A stretch of 64,000 nucleotides of DNA from an uncultured Collinsella sp. (GTDB lineage: Bacteria; Actinomycetota; Coriobacteriia; Coriobacteriales; Coriobacteriaceae), in the NCBI GenBank assembly GCA_947642445.1, contig CANRSF010000002.1, positions 89,609 through 153,608 on the forward strand, read 5' to 3'. The position numbers and the translations under genes are program-made. Below the pieces are notes generated by a model, which saw nothing but the letters and a program-made list of their open reading frames with translations, was not told the DNA's origin and did not search any database. Positions 1-8,608 of this stretch are shown here, one piece after another (position 1 is the stretch's first letter; the number at the start of each line of letters is the position of its first letter).

Positions 1-172
1 GCGACGTGTAATGGATGTCAAAGCGGCACGGCAGACCCAAAAAGAACTCGGTCACACGGACGCCGCAGGCACGCGCCGCCAAAAAGTGGCCGCCCTCGTG
101 CAAAAACACGAGGACGGAAAGCATCAGCAGGCCCCAAAAGACCGATGAGAGAACGCTCAGAACAGTATCCAT
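1..172 (-). CDS. rseP: RseP-family site-2 protease, N-terminal fragment
   Basis: This is the first 57 codons of a membrane-embedded M50 zinc metalloprotease; the rest lies beyond the left edge of the window. Translation from the ATG at 172 gives a hydrophobic first segment (about residues 8-24) that ends in HEGGH, the HEXXH zinc-binding motif of the S2P/RseP family, followed by a short stretch with ACGV and FFLG as is usual in RseP. The family cleaves membrane-spanning substrates such as anti-sigma factors inside the bilayer. It lies directly downstream of dxr, as in many bacteria, and should be the last visible gene of the pyrH-frr-uppS-cdsA-dxr operon. The start is supported by a purine-rich AAGGA upstream on the minus strand. 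Confidence 0.85.
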   Translation of the reverse strand, partial: MDTVLSVLSSVFWGLLMLSVLVFLHEGGHFLAARACGVRVTEFFLGLPCRFDIHYTS

Positions 173-197
173 AAAACGAAAAAGCAATCCTTATGGG

Positions 198-1385
198 TTA
201 GGAACGGGTTGCAGCGAGCACCTGCGCAGCCTTTTCACGCGCCCACGCATCGATGTCGCGAAGCTGCTCAAACGAATCGACCACCTGCATATCGTGGGCG
301 TCCATGCAGGATTCCACAATGCGATCGATATCGGTAAAGCTGCAGCCATCGTGCAGGAAGGCATCGACGGCGACCTCGTTGGCGGCATTGAGCACGCACG
401 GCATGGTGCCACCCGTCTTGCCGGCACGCTCGGCCAGTGCCAGACAGCGGAAGGTATCCATGTCGGCAGCATCAAACGTGAGCTGCCCCAGCTCGCGGAA
501 ATCGATACGAGGCGCCGGGGTATCCCAACGCTCGGGATACGAGAATGCGAACTGGATGGGAATACGCATGTCGGATGCGCCGAGATGCGCCATCACGGAG
601 CCGTCGGCGAACTCGACCATAGAGTGAATCTTGGACTGACGCTGCACGACCACGTTAATGAAATCGAGGTCGCAGTTAAACAGATGCATGGCCTCAATGC
701 GCTCCAGGCCCTTGTTCATGAGAGTGGCGGAGTCAATGGTGATCTTGGCACCCATGGCCCACGTGGGATGCGCGAGGGCATCGGCACGCGTCACGCGATC
801 GAGCTCGTCGCGCGTGCGGCCAAAGAACGGACCGCCCGAGCAGGTGAGCCAAATGCAGTGGGCCTCGCGCGGGTTCTCCCCCAGATAGCACTGGTAGATG
901 GCGGAATGCTCAGAGTCGACCGGAATAAGCTGGCCCGGTTGTGCCAACGGCATAAGCAAGTCGCCACCGACGACGAGGGACTCCTTGTTGGCAAGGGCAA
1001 GGCGCTTATTCGAGGTCAAGGCCGCATGGCTCGCCTCGAGACCGGCGGCGCCCACAATAGCGACAAGCACGCAGTCGACATCGTCGCGATGCGCGAGCTC
1101 GCAAACCGCCTGCGCGCCAACGCCGAGCTTCGTTCCCTCGGGCAACTCCTGCAGCACGGCGTCATCGCCATGATCGACATCGGCCACGGCAACCGCCGGA
1201 ACCGAGAACTCGCGGGCAGCGGCAACGAGCTCGGAGGTACTGGAGTTAACGGACAGCGCCGTCACCTGCAGGCGATCGGCATGCTGGCGGCACACATCGA
1301 GCGCCTGGGTGCCGATAGAGCCCGTACAACCCAGGATGGCAACGCGAAGGCGTCCATCGGGGCCATACGTCGTCTGGAAGGACAT
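198..1385 (-). CDS. dxr: 1-deoxy-D-xylulose-5-phosphate reductoisomerase
   Basis: Dxr (IspC) converts DXP to 2-C-methyl-D-erythritol 4-phosphate with NADPH, the committed step of the MEP isoprenoid pathway, in the cytoplasm. The 395-residue protein has the N-terminal NADPH Rossmann motif GCTGSIG (residues 20-26), the NKES segment near 133-136, and the metal-binding PVDSEHSAI block near 155-163; length is normal. Its ATG overlaps the cdsA stop codon by one base (TAATG), which indicates translational coupling. uppS and cdsA upstream use polyprenyl and phospholipid precursors, so the cluster joins isoprenoid supply to envelope synthesis. Identification is firm. Confidence 0.97.
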   Translation of the reverse strand: MSFQTTYGPDGRLRVAILGCTGSIGTQALDVCRQHADRLQVTALSVNSSTSELVAAAREFSVPAVAVADVDHGDDAVLQELPEGTKLGVGAQAVCELAHRDDVDCVLVAIVGAAGLEASHAALTSNKRLALANKESLVVGGDLLMPLAQPGQLIPVDSEHSAIYQCYLGENPREAHCIWLTCSGGPFFGRTRDELDRVTRADALAHPTWAMGAKITIDSATLMNKGLERIEAMHLFNCDLDFINVVVQRQSKIHSMVEFADGSVMAHLGASDMRIPIQFAFSYPERWDTPAPRIDFRELGQLTFDAADMDTFRCLALAERAGKTGGTMPCVLNAANEVAVDAFLHDGCSFTDIDRIVESCMDAHDMQVVDSFEQLRDIDAWAREKAAQVLAATRS

Positions 1386-2299
1386 TACAGCACGCCTCCG
1401 ATCATCAGCAACAGCTGCGCGGTGATGCAGCCGAAGATAAGCGAATCGCTACGATCGAGCATTCCGCCGTGGCCCGGGATAAGGTTGCCGGAATCTTTGA
1501 CGCCCACACCGCGCTTGATGCGCGACTCGATAAGGTCGCCGATAACGCCCAGAATGGACACGACCACGCCGCACAGCAGCGCATAGGGCAGGCTGAGCTT
1601 GTAGAAGTGCGTCGCCCACAGGATGAGCCAAATCAAAACCGAGCCCAAGATGCCGCCGGCAAACCCCTCCCAGCTCTTTTTGGGAGAGATCTTGGGAACC
1701 ATCTTGTGCTTGCCGATACGGCTGCCCACGATGTAGGCAAACGAATCGGAGACCCAAAGGGACGCGCAAACGCCCACTGAAAGCAGGGCGCCGGCAAAAC
1801 CGGGCACGGCATCGCGCAGCAGCACGATAGCCGACAGCATAAAGCCAGTGTAGATGGGACCCATGAGCGTCACGGCCACATCAGAGATGCGGGTACGCGG
1901 CGACCAGACATACCAAATGCCCACAGCGAGCATCAAGGCAAAAAGCAGGGCATTCAGCAACATCGAATCGCCCAACGCCGACAGCGGAAAGAGTACGGCG
2001 GCAGCGATACCCATGCGCTCGTTAGCCATCTTGCCATCGAGCCTTGTCATACGGAAAAACTCATAGCAGCACAGACCGCTCATGACAGAAACAAAGATGG
2101 CCGTGGGCACGATACCCAAAACCAGGCACAGGATAAAGACAACGGCGTAGACGATACCGGCGGCGGCACGGGTAATAAAGCCCGCCAGCCACGAACCGGT
2201 GCCGCTCTTTGCTGCAGGTGCTCCCGCAGCGGCAGCCTTGCGCGCAGGCGCCGCGGAAACTGGCGTCTTGGGAGCAGATGCCTTGGGACGATCGGACAC
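1385..2299 (-). CDS. cdsA: Phosphatidate cytidylyltransferase
   Basis: CdsA makes CDP-diacylglycerol from phosphatidate and CTP, the branch point of phospholipid synthesis. It is a polytopic membrane protein: hydrophobic helices run from about residue 40 to the C terminus. The family signature is visible near the end as GHGGMLDRSDS, just before the last helix. About 35 residues of Ala/Pro/Lys-rich sequence precede the first membrane segment; this low-complexity extension is unusual for the family and probably cytoplasmic. It follows uppS by 2 nt and overlaps dxr by 1 nt, so it is a mid-operon gene. Confidence 0.96.
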   Translation of the reverse strand: MSDRPKASAPKTPVSAAPARKAAAAGAPAAKSGTGSWLAGFITRAAAGIVYAVVFILCLVLGIVPTAIFVSVMSGLCCYEFFRMTRLDGKMANERMGIAAAVLFPLSALGDSMLLNALLFALMLAVGIWYVWSPRTRISDVAVTLMGPIYTGFMLSAIVLLRDAVPGFAGALLSVGVCASLWVSDSFAYIVGSRIGKHKMVPKISPKKSWEGFAGGILGSVLIWLILWATHFYKLSLPYALLCGVVVSILGVIGDLIESRIKRGVGVKDSGNLIPGHGGMLDRSDSLIFGCITAQLLLMIGGVL

Positions 2300-2301
2300 G
2301 A

Positions 2302-3096
2302 TTAAGCCTCCTCGGTCTTGCTCAGTCCACCAAACCTACGGTCACGGCCCTGATAGGCCAAAATGGCGTCGACAAGGCCCCAACGATCAAAGTCGGGCCA
2401 ATAGGTATCGGTGACGTAGAATTCGGAATAAGCCACCTGCCACAGCAGATAGTTCGAAAGGCGCAGCTCACCAGAAGTGCGAATCACAAGCTCAGGATCG
2501 GGAAGGCCGGCGGTATAGAGGTGGGAAGCCACCATGTCGTCATCAATTGCGGCAGGATCGATCTTGCCGGCGGCAGTGTCGAGTGCGATTTGACGGACAG
2601 CGCGGGTAATCTCGGCACGCGCGCCGTAGTTGACGGCAAGCGCCAGCGTCATACCGGTGTGATCGGCGCACTCGGCAAGACCGCGTTCAAAAACGTCGCG
2701 GGTCTTCTTGGGCAGCGCGGAAATGTCACCCAAAAAGACAACGCGCACATTTTCGCGCTTCAGAAGCGGCAGCTCGTCGATAAACGTCTTGGCAAACAGA
2801 TGCATCAAGACGTTTACCTCATGCTGCGGACGGTTCCAGTTTTCGGTAGAAAACGCATAGGCAGAAAGCACGTCGACGCCCAGGCGCACGCAGGCGGTAA
2901 TGATCTCGCGAAGGGAGACGATACCCGCCTTGTGGCCCTCAGTGCGCGCAAGACCGCGCGACGTGGCCCAACGACCGTTGCCGTCCATGATGCACGAGAT
3001 ATGGTGCGGAATGTTATTGAGGTCAAGGTCGGAAAAACCGACGCCCGCAGGGGCGTCGGCAAAGTACTCGACCAGTTTATGCTCGTCGTATTGCAC
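2302..3096 (-). CDS. uppS: Isoprenyl (undecaprenyl) diphosphate synthase
   Basis: UppS condenses isopentenyl diphosphate onto farnesyl diphosphate to build the C55 lipid carrier for peptidoglycan and surface polysaccharides. The 264-residue protein carries the conserved MDGNGRWA (catalytic Asp near 38) and, towards the C terminus, RTSGELRLSNYLLWQ and the YSEF...WPDF segment of the cis-prenyltransferase family. The start codon is GTG at 3096, one base after the frr stop, with GGAG seven bases upstream inside the frr end. The ORF is a normal family length. Its product is needed by the exporter and glycosyltransferases at the right end of the window. Confidence 0.96.
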   Translation of the reverse strand: MQYDEHKLVEYFADAPAGVGFSDLDLNNIPHHISCIMDGNGRWATSRGLARTEGHKAGIVSLREIITACVRLGVDVLSAYAFSTENWNRPQHEVNVLMHLFAKTFIDELPLLKRENVRVVFLGDISALPKKTRDVFERGLAECADHTGMTLALAVNYGARAEITRAVRQIALDTAAGKIDPAAIDDDMVASHLYTAGLPDPELVIRTSGELRLSNYLLWQVAYSEFYVTDTYWPDFDRWGLVDAILAYQGRDRRFGGLSKTEEA

Positions 3097-3097
3097 C

Positions 3098-3634
3098 TTA
3101 GATCTCCATGACCTCGGCTTCTTTTTCCTTCAGAAGCTCCTCGACCTTGGCGACATACTCATCGGTGTGCTTCTGGACCTTGGCCTGCTCGCGACGGACA
3201 TCGTCCTCGGTGAGCTCCTCATCGCGCTCGAGCTTGTTGTTAAAGTCGCGACGGATGTTACGGATAGACACCTTGGCCTGCTCGGCGTACTCGCGGCACT
3301 CCTTGACGAGCTCGCGACGGCGCTCCTCAGTGGGAGCCGGGAACGGAAGACGAACGACGGTGCCATCGGAGTTGGGGGTAATACCCAGATCGGAAGCGCC
3401 GATGGCCTTGACGATAGCATTGATGAGCGCCTTGTCCCACGGCTCGATGAGCAGCATGTGGGCCTCGGGGGTCTTGACGGCGGCAACCTGCGTGACCGGC
3501 GTGGGAACACCGTAATAATCGACGGTGATGTCGGACAGAATGTTGGCATTGGCGCGGCCGGTACGAACCTTGGAGAAGTTATGCTTGAGGGACTCGAGCG
3601 ACTTGTCCATATGGGCGGTGATGTTCTCTGCCAT
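3098..3634 (-). CDS. frr: Ribosome recycling factor
   Basis: RRF splits post-termination ribosomes together with EF-G. The protein (178 residues, slightly shorter than the usual 185) has the classic N-terminal helix with KVRTGRANANIL, the YYGVPTPV segment, and the charged helical C terminus with RRDFNNKLE. It follows pyrH by 2 nt, the common pyrH-frr arrangement, and precedes uppS. No unusual features were seen. Confidence 0.97.
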   Translation of the reverse strand: MAENITAHMDKSLESLKHNFSKVRTGRANANILSDITVDYYGVPTPVTQVAAVKTPEAHMLLIEPWDKALINAIVKAIGASDLGITPNSDGTVVRLPFPAPTEERRRELVKECREYAEQAKVSIRNIRRDFNNKLERDEELTEDDVRREQAKVQKHTDEYVAKVEELLKEKEAEVMEI

Positions 3635-3636
3635 GC

Positions 3637-4359
3637 TTAATCCTCCTGATAGACGAGCGTGCCGACGGGCTCACCCGCGAGCGCGCGCTTGACGGTGTCC
3701 TCGCCATCGATGTTGAGGACCAAAATAGGCATACGGTTATCCTGGCACAGAGCCGTAGCCGTGGAATCCATAACCTGCAGGCCGCGAACGAGAACCTCGT
3801 GATAGGTAATCTTGTCAAAACGGACGGCATCGGCGCACTTGACGGGATCCTTGTCGTAGATGCCGTCAACCTTGGTGGCTTTAATCAGAATCTCGGCGCC
3901 GATCTCGCACGCACGAAGAGCCGCGGCGGTGTCGGTCGTAAAGTACGGATTACCCGAACCGGCGGCAAAAATAACAACGTTGCCCTTGGAAAGGTGGTTG
4001 ATAGCGCGACGGCGAATATAGGGCTCGCAGATCTCGTTCATCTGGATAGCGCTCATCACGCGGCAGGGAACATCGTTATGCTCGAAGGCATCCTGCAGGG
4101 CGAGCGCGTTCATAACGGTTGCCAGCATGCCCATGTAGTCGGCCTGAGCACGCTCCATGCCACCGGCAGCGCCTGCCATGCCGCGGAAAATATTGCCGCC
4201 GCCGACAACGACGCCGACCTCATGGCCAACGGCGAGCAGCTCCTTGACCTGCTTGGCAAGATGGTCGGTAACCTTGGGGTCAATGCCATATTGGCCGTCG
4301 CCCATCAGTGCTTCGCCGGAAAGCTTAAGAAGCACGCGTTTATATCGGATGTCGGACAA
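3637..4359 (-). CDS. pyrH: UMP kinase
   Basis: PyrH phosphorylates UMP to UDP (amino acid kinase fold), a hexameric cytoplasmic enzyme of pyrimidine nucleotide synthesis, usually GTP-activated and UTP-inhibited. Visible motifs are LLKLSGEAL near the N terminus, VGGGNIFRG, and [17 protein letters not shown], the nucleotide-binding region. The start codon is TTG at 4359: the sequence upstream is AAAGGAGG with six bases before TTG, and no ATG fits the conserved N terminus. pyrH is the first gene of the operon pyrH-frr-uppS-cdsA-dxr-rseP; the tsf terminator lies 60 bases upstream. Confidence 0.97.
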   Translation of the reverse strand: MSDIRYKRVLLKLSGEALMGDGQYGIDPKVTDHLAKQVKELLAVGHEVGVVVGGGNIFRGMAGAAGGMERAQADYMGMLATVMNALALQDAFEHNDVPCRVMSAIQMNEICEPYIRRRAINHLSKGNVVIFAAGSGNPYFTTDTAAALRACEIGAEILIKATKVDGIYDKDPVKCADAVRFDKITYHEVLVRGLQVMDSTATALCQDNRMPILVLNIDGEDTVKRALAGEPVGTLVYQED

Positions 4360-4418
4360 AGCGATCCTCCTTTAATTAGACTCTCAATATGATATCAAAG
4401 GCTCTGATAAGAGCCATG

Positions 4419-4453
4419 AAAAAGCAGGCTGTGAGTAAAACCCACAGCCTGCT
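4419..4453 (-). terminator. Intrinsic terminator after tsf
   Basis: Perfect 11-bp inverted repeat AGCAGGCTGTG / CACAGCCTGCT (4423-4433 and 4443-4453) with a 9-base loop; on the minus strand it is followed by five T residues. It ends the rpsB-tsf transcript and separates it from pyrH. The 60 bases between it and pyrH must hold the pyrH promoter, but I see only weak boxes there. Confidence 0.9.
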
Positions 4454-4476
4454 CATTACCAGCTACAAGAGCTTAT

Positions 4477-5346
4477 TTACTCGCCACGGACCAGACGGTC
4501 AAAGGCAACGACGGTAATGGTGTCGCCGAGCTCCTTGGAGACCTGCTCAGCGTACTTCTTGATGGTGAGGGAGCTGTCCTTGATGAACTCCTGCTCGGTG
4601 AGCACGGACTGCTTGTAGAACTTCTCCAGACGGCCGACAGCCATCTTCTCCTGGATAGCCTCGGGCTTGCCGGACTCGGCAGCCTGAGCCATGTAGATCT
4701 GCTTCTCGTGCTCGACGGTCTCGGTCGGGACCTGATCGCGGGTAGCGCAGATCGGGGCGACGGCGGCAACCTGAAGAGCAACGTCGTGAGCGAAGGTCTT
4801 GAAGGACTCAGCCTGAGCGGTCTCAGCCTTCTCGAAGGCAAACTCGACGAGGACGCCGATCTTACCACCCATGTGGATGTAAGAAGCGAGCGCGCCGTTC
4901 TCGGCCTTGCGGGCGGCGAAACGGGAGATCTTCATGTTCTCGCCCATGATGTGAATCATCTCGGTGAGCTCGGAGGAAACGGTCTCCTCGCCCATCGGCT
5001 TCTCGAGCAGAGCGTCGACGTCAGCAGGCTCGCTGGTAGCGACAACCTCGGCGACCTTGGAAGCAAAGCCGGTGAACTTGGCGTTGGAGCCAACGAAGTC
5101 GGTCTCGCAGGAGAGCTCGAGCAGAGCGCCGGTCTTGCCATCCTCGGAGACGAACGCGGCGACAGCGCCCTCGTTGGTCTCACGGCCAGCCTTCTTGGCA
5201 GCCTTGGCAAGGCCGTTCTTACGCAGAACGTCGACAGCGGCGTCCATGTCGCCGTCAGCCTCGACGAGAGCCTTCTTGCACTCCATCATCGGGGAGTCGG
5301 TCATCTCGCGGAGCTGCTTGACCATAGCGGCGGTAATCTGGGCCAT
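4477..5346 (-). CDS. tsf: Elongation factor Ts
   Basis: EF-Ts is the guanine nucleotide exchange factor of EF-Tu. The N-terminal UBA-like domain (MAQITAAMVKQLREMT, then MMECKKALVEADGD and LRKNGLAKAAKKAGR) is canonical, and the core has CETDFV. I place the start at the ATG at 5346 (289 residues); an in-frame ATG 15 bases upstream would translate the Shine-Dalgarno GAAAGGA itself. The gene lies 45 bases downstream of rpsB, the standard rpsB-tsf operon, and is closed by the hairpin at 4419-4453. Confidence 0.97.
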   Translation of the reverse strand: MAQITAAMVKQLREMTDSPMMECKKALVEADGDMDAAVDVLRKNGLAKAAKKAGRETNEGAVAAFVSEDGKTGALLELSCETDFVGSNAKFTGFASKVAEVVATSEPADVDALLEKPMGEETVSSELTEMIHIMGENMKISRFAARKAENGALASYIHMGGKIGVLVEFAFEKAETAQAESFKTFAHDVALQVAAVAPICATRDQVPTETVEHEKQIYMAQAAESGKPEAIQEKMAVGRLEKFYKQSVLTEQEFIKDSSLTIKKYAEQVSKELGDTITVVAFDRLVRGE

Positions 5347-5391
5347 TGTGGTTCCTTTCAAAGAGATGAAAAAGAATTAACTAAGACTGAT

Positions 5392-6120
5392 TTACTCGGC
5401 CTTGGGCTCAGCGGCCATCTCGGCCTCGGAGACCTGCTCCTTGCCGGAGCCAGCGAGGCAGGCGTCAGCCATGAGCTCGCACATAAGGGTGACAGCGGAG
5501 ATAGCGTCATCGTTGCAGGGGATGCCGTACTCGACCTCGTCGGGATCGGAGTTGGTGTCGATCAGAGCGACGACGGGGATGTTCAGGCGCTGGGCCTCCT
5601 TGATGGCGTTCTCCTCGCGCTTGGTGTCGATGACGAAGAGAGCCTGGGGCAGACCCTTCATGTCGCGGGCGCCACCGAGGTTGGTCTGGAGCTTGGTGAG
5701 CTCCTTGCCGAGAACAGCCTGCTCCTTCTTGGGGAGCACTGCCATGCGGCCGTCCTCGACCATGGCCTCGAGCTCCTCCATGCGGTTGATGCGGGAGCGG
5801 ATGGTGACGAAGTTGGTCAGCATACCGCCGAGCCAACGCTGGTTGATGTAAGGCATGTTGGCGCGCTCAGCAGCGTTCTTGACGGCCTCCTGAGCCTGCT
5901 TCTTGGTGCCGACGAACAGCACGTTGCCGCCCTTGGCGACGTTCTTGACGAAGGTGTAGGCCTGGTCGGCGTCGAGGATGGTCTGCTTGAGGTCGAGGAT
6001 GTAGATGCCGTTGCGCTCACCGAAGATGAACGGCTTCATCTTGGGGTTCCAGCGACGGGTCTGGTGACCGAAGTGGCAGCCGGCCTCGAGCAGGGTGCGG
6101 ATATTAATCTTGGTAGCCAT
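5392..6120 (-). CDS. rpsB: 30S ribosomal protein S2
   Basis: S2 binds late to the 30S subunit near S1. The 242-residue protein starts [20 protein letters not shown] and contains [28 protein letters not shown] and [10 protein letters not shown], all typical of S2. A strong AGGAGG lies six bases before the ATG. The C terminus carries a short acidic tail. The gene has its own promoter (6262-6290) and a leader of about 135 bases that could hold the site for autoregulation known for S2 in other bacteria. Confidence 0.98.
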   Translation of the reverse strand: MATKINIRTLLEAGCHFGHQTRRWNPKMKPFIFGERNGIYILDLKQTILDADQAYTFVKNVAKGGNVLFVGTKKQAQEAVKNAAERANMPYINQRWLGGMLTNFVTIRSRINRMEELEAMVEDGRMAVLPKKEQAVLGKELTKLQTNLGGARDMKGLPQALFVIDTKREENAIKEAQRLNIPVVALIDTNSDPDEVEYGIPCNDDAISAVTLMCELMADACLAGSGKEQVSEAEMAAEPKAE

Positions 6121-6255
6121 GTTAAACCTCCTGTGGTTTGCCTCCGCGCGGGGTCATCCTCCAAAACCAACCCGGACATGTGCTACCAAAGCCCGGGCAC
6201 CACGGTATGAAGTAGCCGCGCGTGCGTGATAAAAACATGTTGCCGTGAAGCAACC
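6121..6255 (-). promoter_or_regulatory. Long 5' leader of rpsB, possible S2 autoregulatory RNA
   Basis: From the predicted start site near 6255 to the rpsB ATG the transcript has about 135 untranslated bases. On the minus strand it shows a small hairpin GTTGC-TTCACG-GCAAC followed by a T run, a CCCGG...CCGGG pairing with a 17-base loop, and GC-rich sequence before the Shine-Dalgarno. S2 represses its own operon through the leader in Escherichia coli and several other groups; whether this leader does so is inference. Confidence 0.35.
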
Positions 6256-6261
6256 CGATGA

Positions 6262-6290
6262 ATGATAGCAGGAATGCATCTTCCTGCCAA
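6262..6290 (-). promoter_or_regulatory. Sigma-70-type promoter of rpsB-tsf
   Basis: On the minus strand TTGGCA (6285-6290), a 17-base spacer and TATCAT (6262-6267). Spacing is optimal and each box differs from consensus at one or two positions. It is the only good promoter between xerC and rpsB. Confidence 0.8.
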
Positions 6291-6339
6291 CCCGCAATCA
6301 AAACCACACACCTGAGTGCGACGCGGGACGTCCCAGCCA

Positions 6340-7182
6340 CTATTCGCCGCGGGGATGGGCTTGAGCCACGGCACGTTTGAGCCGATCGGGCGTGAGATGC
6401 GTGTAGATTTGCGTCGTGGACAGGCTCGCATGACCCAGCAGCTCTTGAACCGAGCGCAGGTCCGCACCGCCCTCGAGCAAGTCGGTCGCAAAGGTATGGC
6501 GCATCGCATGCGGGGCGATGTCGGTCGGAATGCCGGCGAGCGTCGCCAGCGTATGGAACCGCCGCCGGAGCATGGCGGCGCTCATGCGATTGCCGCGCGC
6601 CGATATAAGCAGCGGATGCGGCCCGGTAGCGAGGTCGCGGCGCTTTGCCTGAGCGAGCAACTCCGGCCTCCCCTCCTCAATATAGAGGCGCGTCACCTCG
6701 AGCGCACGACGATACAGAGGGACGATACGTTCTTTGCTCCCCTTGCCCCAAAGGCGCAGCGTGCGTTCGGACCAAGCGATGGACTCCACATTGAGTGCTG
6801 CGAGCTCAGAGATACGAGCACCCGAGGCATAGAGCAGCTCGAGCATCGCCGCATCGCGCAGTCCCGCGGGCGTCGAGGTATCAGGCGTCTTGAGCAGCGC
6901 CTCGACCTGCTGGGTCGTAAGGACGCCCGGCAGGTCGCGCGGCAGCTTGGGTGATGCGATCGCCGAGACCGCATCACCCTCGACAATCCCCTCAGCAGCC
7001 ATCCACCGATAGAGCGAGCGAATGGCAGACAGATGCGCCGCAAGCGTTCGGGGAGCCACCTGCTCACGCGAAAGCTCGGCAAGATAGCGACGAATGGTGC
7101 GCACGTCGGCAGCGAAAGCATCGATATCCTCACGCTCGCACCAGGCAGCAAAGCGCTCCAGCCGCGAGCCATAGGCCGTCAC
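6340..7182 (-). CDS. xerC: Tyrosine recombinase XerC/XerD type
   Basis: A phage-integrase-fold recombinase, likely resolving chromosome dimers at dif at division. The N-terminal SAM-like DNA-binding domain precedes a catalytic domain with SGARISEL (first catalytic Arg), HAMRHTFATDLLEGG (HxxR), GHASLSTTQIYTH (second His and the Tyr nucleophile). The first canonical start codon is the GTG at 7182 used here, but the same frame stays open without a stop up to 7305 and encodes SFIAYIARVEGLSPNTVTAY, the conserved beginning of this domain. So translation must start upstream, yet only a CTG (7248) or an ATA (7260, nine bases after GGAGG) is available. The gene follows trmFO without a gap. Confidence 0.9.
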   Translation of the reverse strand: MTAYGSRLERFAAWCEREDIDAFAADVRTIRRYLAELSREQVAPRTLAAHLSAIRSLYRWMAAEGIVEGDAVSAIASPKLPRDLPGVLTTQQVEALLKTPDTSTPAGLRDAAMLELLYASGARISELAALNVESIAWSERTLRLWGKGSKERIVPLYRRALEVTRLYIEEGRPELLAQAKRRDLATGPHPLLISARGNRMSAAMLRRRFHTLATLAGIPTDIAPHAMRHTFATDLLEGGADLRSVQELLGHASLSTTQIYTHLTPDRLKRAVAQAHPRGE

Positions 7183-7256
7183 CGTGTTGGGAGAAAGACC
7201 CTCGACACGTGCGATGTAGGCGATAAACGAGTCGACGGTGTCGTACAGGTCAAAGG

Positions 7257-8594
7257 CTATGACCGGTCGCCTCCAAACAGATCGGGGCGAGTGGCCAGAT
7301 AGGCATCAAGGGCCTCGAGCGCACGGTCCGCATAGGCCTGGTAGCGGTCGCGCTTGCTGCGGCGCTTACCATCCTCGAGTGGCGGCACCAGGCCAAAGTT
7401 GACATGCATGGGCTGGTAGCCCACGGTGGCAGGATCGGTCGCATAGCCCACGAGCGCGCCCAGGGCGCCCACGCGGGGCAACTCGACGCCCGCGGCGCCG
7501 ATAGCCTCGGCATAGGTGTTGAGCGCGGCGAGCAGGCCCGTCGCCACGGCCTCCATGTACCCCTCGGTGCCGGTGATCTGACCGGCCAGGCGCACACCGG
7601 TACCGGGCACGGCAAAGGTGCCATCGAGCACGTGCGGGGCATCGACAAAGGTATTGCGGTGCATGACACCGTAGCGGAAGAACTCGGCGTTCTCCAGACC
7701 CGGCACCATATGGAAGACGCGCTTCTGCTCGCCAAAGGTCAGGTTGGTCTGGAAGCCCACCAGGTTATAGGCGGTCTTCTCCTTGTTCTCGGCACGCAGC
7801 TGAATCGCCGCCCAAGGGCGACGTCCGGTACGCGGGTCGGTGAGGCCGACGGGCTTCATGGCGCCAAAGCGAATGGCGTCCTTGCCGGTGCGCGCAACCT
7901 CCTCGGCAGGCTGGCATGCCTGGAACAGATCGCCGCCCTCAAAGTCCTTGAGCACCACGCGGTCGGCCGTGGTAAGTGCCTCGATAAAGGCCTCGTACTC
8001 CTCCTTGTTGAGCGGAGCGTTGAGATAGTCGCCGCTCCCCTGCTCCTCGTAGCGCGACTGCGAAAACAGCACGTCCATATCGAGCGTGGAGGCATCGACG
8101 ATCGGCGCCGCGGCATCGAAGAACGCAAGGGCGTCGCCACCGACGAGCTTCATGACCTCTTCGCTCAGCGCCGGTGAACACAGCGGGCCCGCGGCAATGA
8201 CCACGTGGCCCTCGGGAATCTGCGTGACCTCGCCGTGCACGACCTCGATATTGGGACGGGCGGCAACCTCGGCCTCGACAAGCTCGGAAAACTTGACGCG
8301 GTCGACCGCCAAGGCGCCACCGGCGGGAACAGCCGCGCGATGGGCGCAATCGAGCAGGACTGAACCCATGCGCTCAAGCTCGGCCTTTAACAAGCCCGCC
8401 GCAGAGTCCGGACGGGTCGATTTAAACGAATTGGAACAGACGAGCTCTGCCAGGTGATCGGTATGGTGGGCCGGGGAGCTCACCTGGGGGCGCATCTCGC
8501 GCAGCTTTACGGCAAACCCGCGGTCTGCCAGCTGAATCGCGCACTCCGAACCCGCCAGACCGCCACCGATAACCGTCACCTGATCGAACTGCAT
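7257..8594 (-). CDS. trmFO: FADH2/folate-dependent tRNA (uracil-54-C5)-methyltransferase
   Basis: TrmFO (formerly Gid) makes ribothymidine at position 54 of tRNA, using methylenetetrahydrofolate as carbon donor and FAD. The N terminus has the dinucleotide-binding motif VIGGGLAGSECAIQLADRG and LREMRP; the middle has CSNSFKS and the C-terminal part GYMEAVATGLLAALN, all family hallmarks. The ATG at 8594 has AAAGGTG seven bases upstream and is preferred over a TTG six bases earlier (445 residues). It lies 14 bases after dprA in a run yraN-comM-dprA-trmFO-xerC that looks like one transcription unit. Confidence 0.95.
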   Translation of the reverse strand: MQFDQVTVIGGGLAGSECAIQLADRGFAVKLREMRPQVSSPAHHTDHLAELVCSNSFKSTRPDSAAGLLKAELERMGSVLLDCAHRAAVPAGGALAVDRVKFSELVEAEVAARPNIEVVHGEVTQIPEGHVVIAAGPLCSPALSEEVMKLVGGDALAFFDAAAPIVDASTLDMDVLFSQSRYEEQGSGDYLNAPLNKEEYEAFIEALTTADRVVLKDFEGGDLFQACQPAEEVARTGKDAIRFGAMKPVGLTDPRTGRRPWAAIQLRAENKEKTAYNLVGFQTNLTFGEQKRVFHMVPGLENAEFFRYGVMHRNTFVDAPHVLDGTFAVPGTGVRLAGQITGTEGYMEAVATGLLAALNTYAEAIGAAGVELPRVGALGALVGYATDPATVGYQPMHVNFGLVPPLEDGKRRSKRDRYQAYADRALEALDAYLATRPDLFGGDRS

Positions 8595-8608
8595 CTGCAA
8601 ACACCTTT

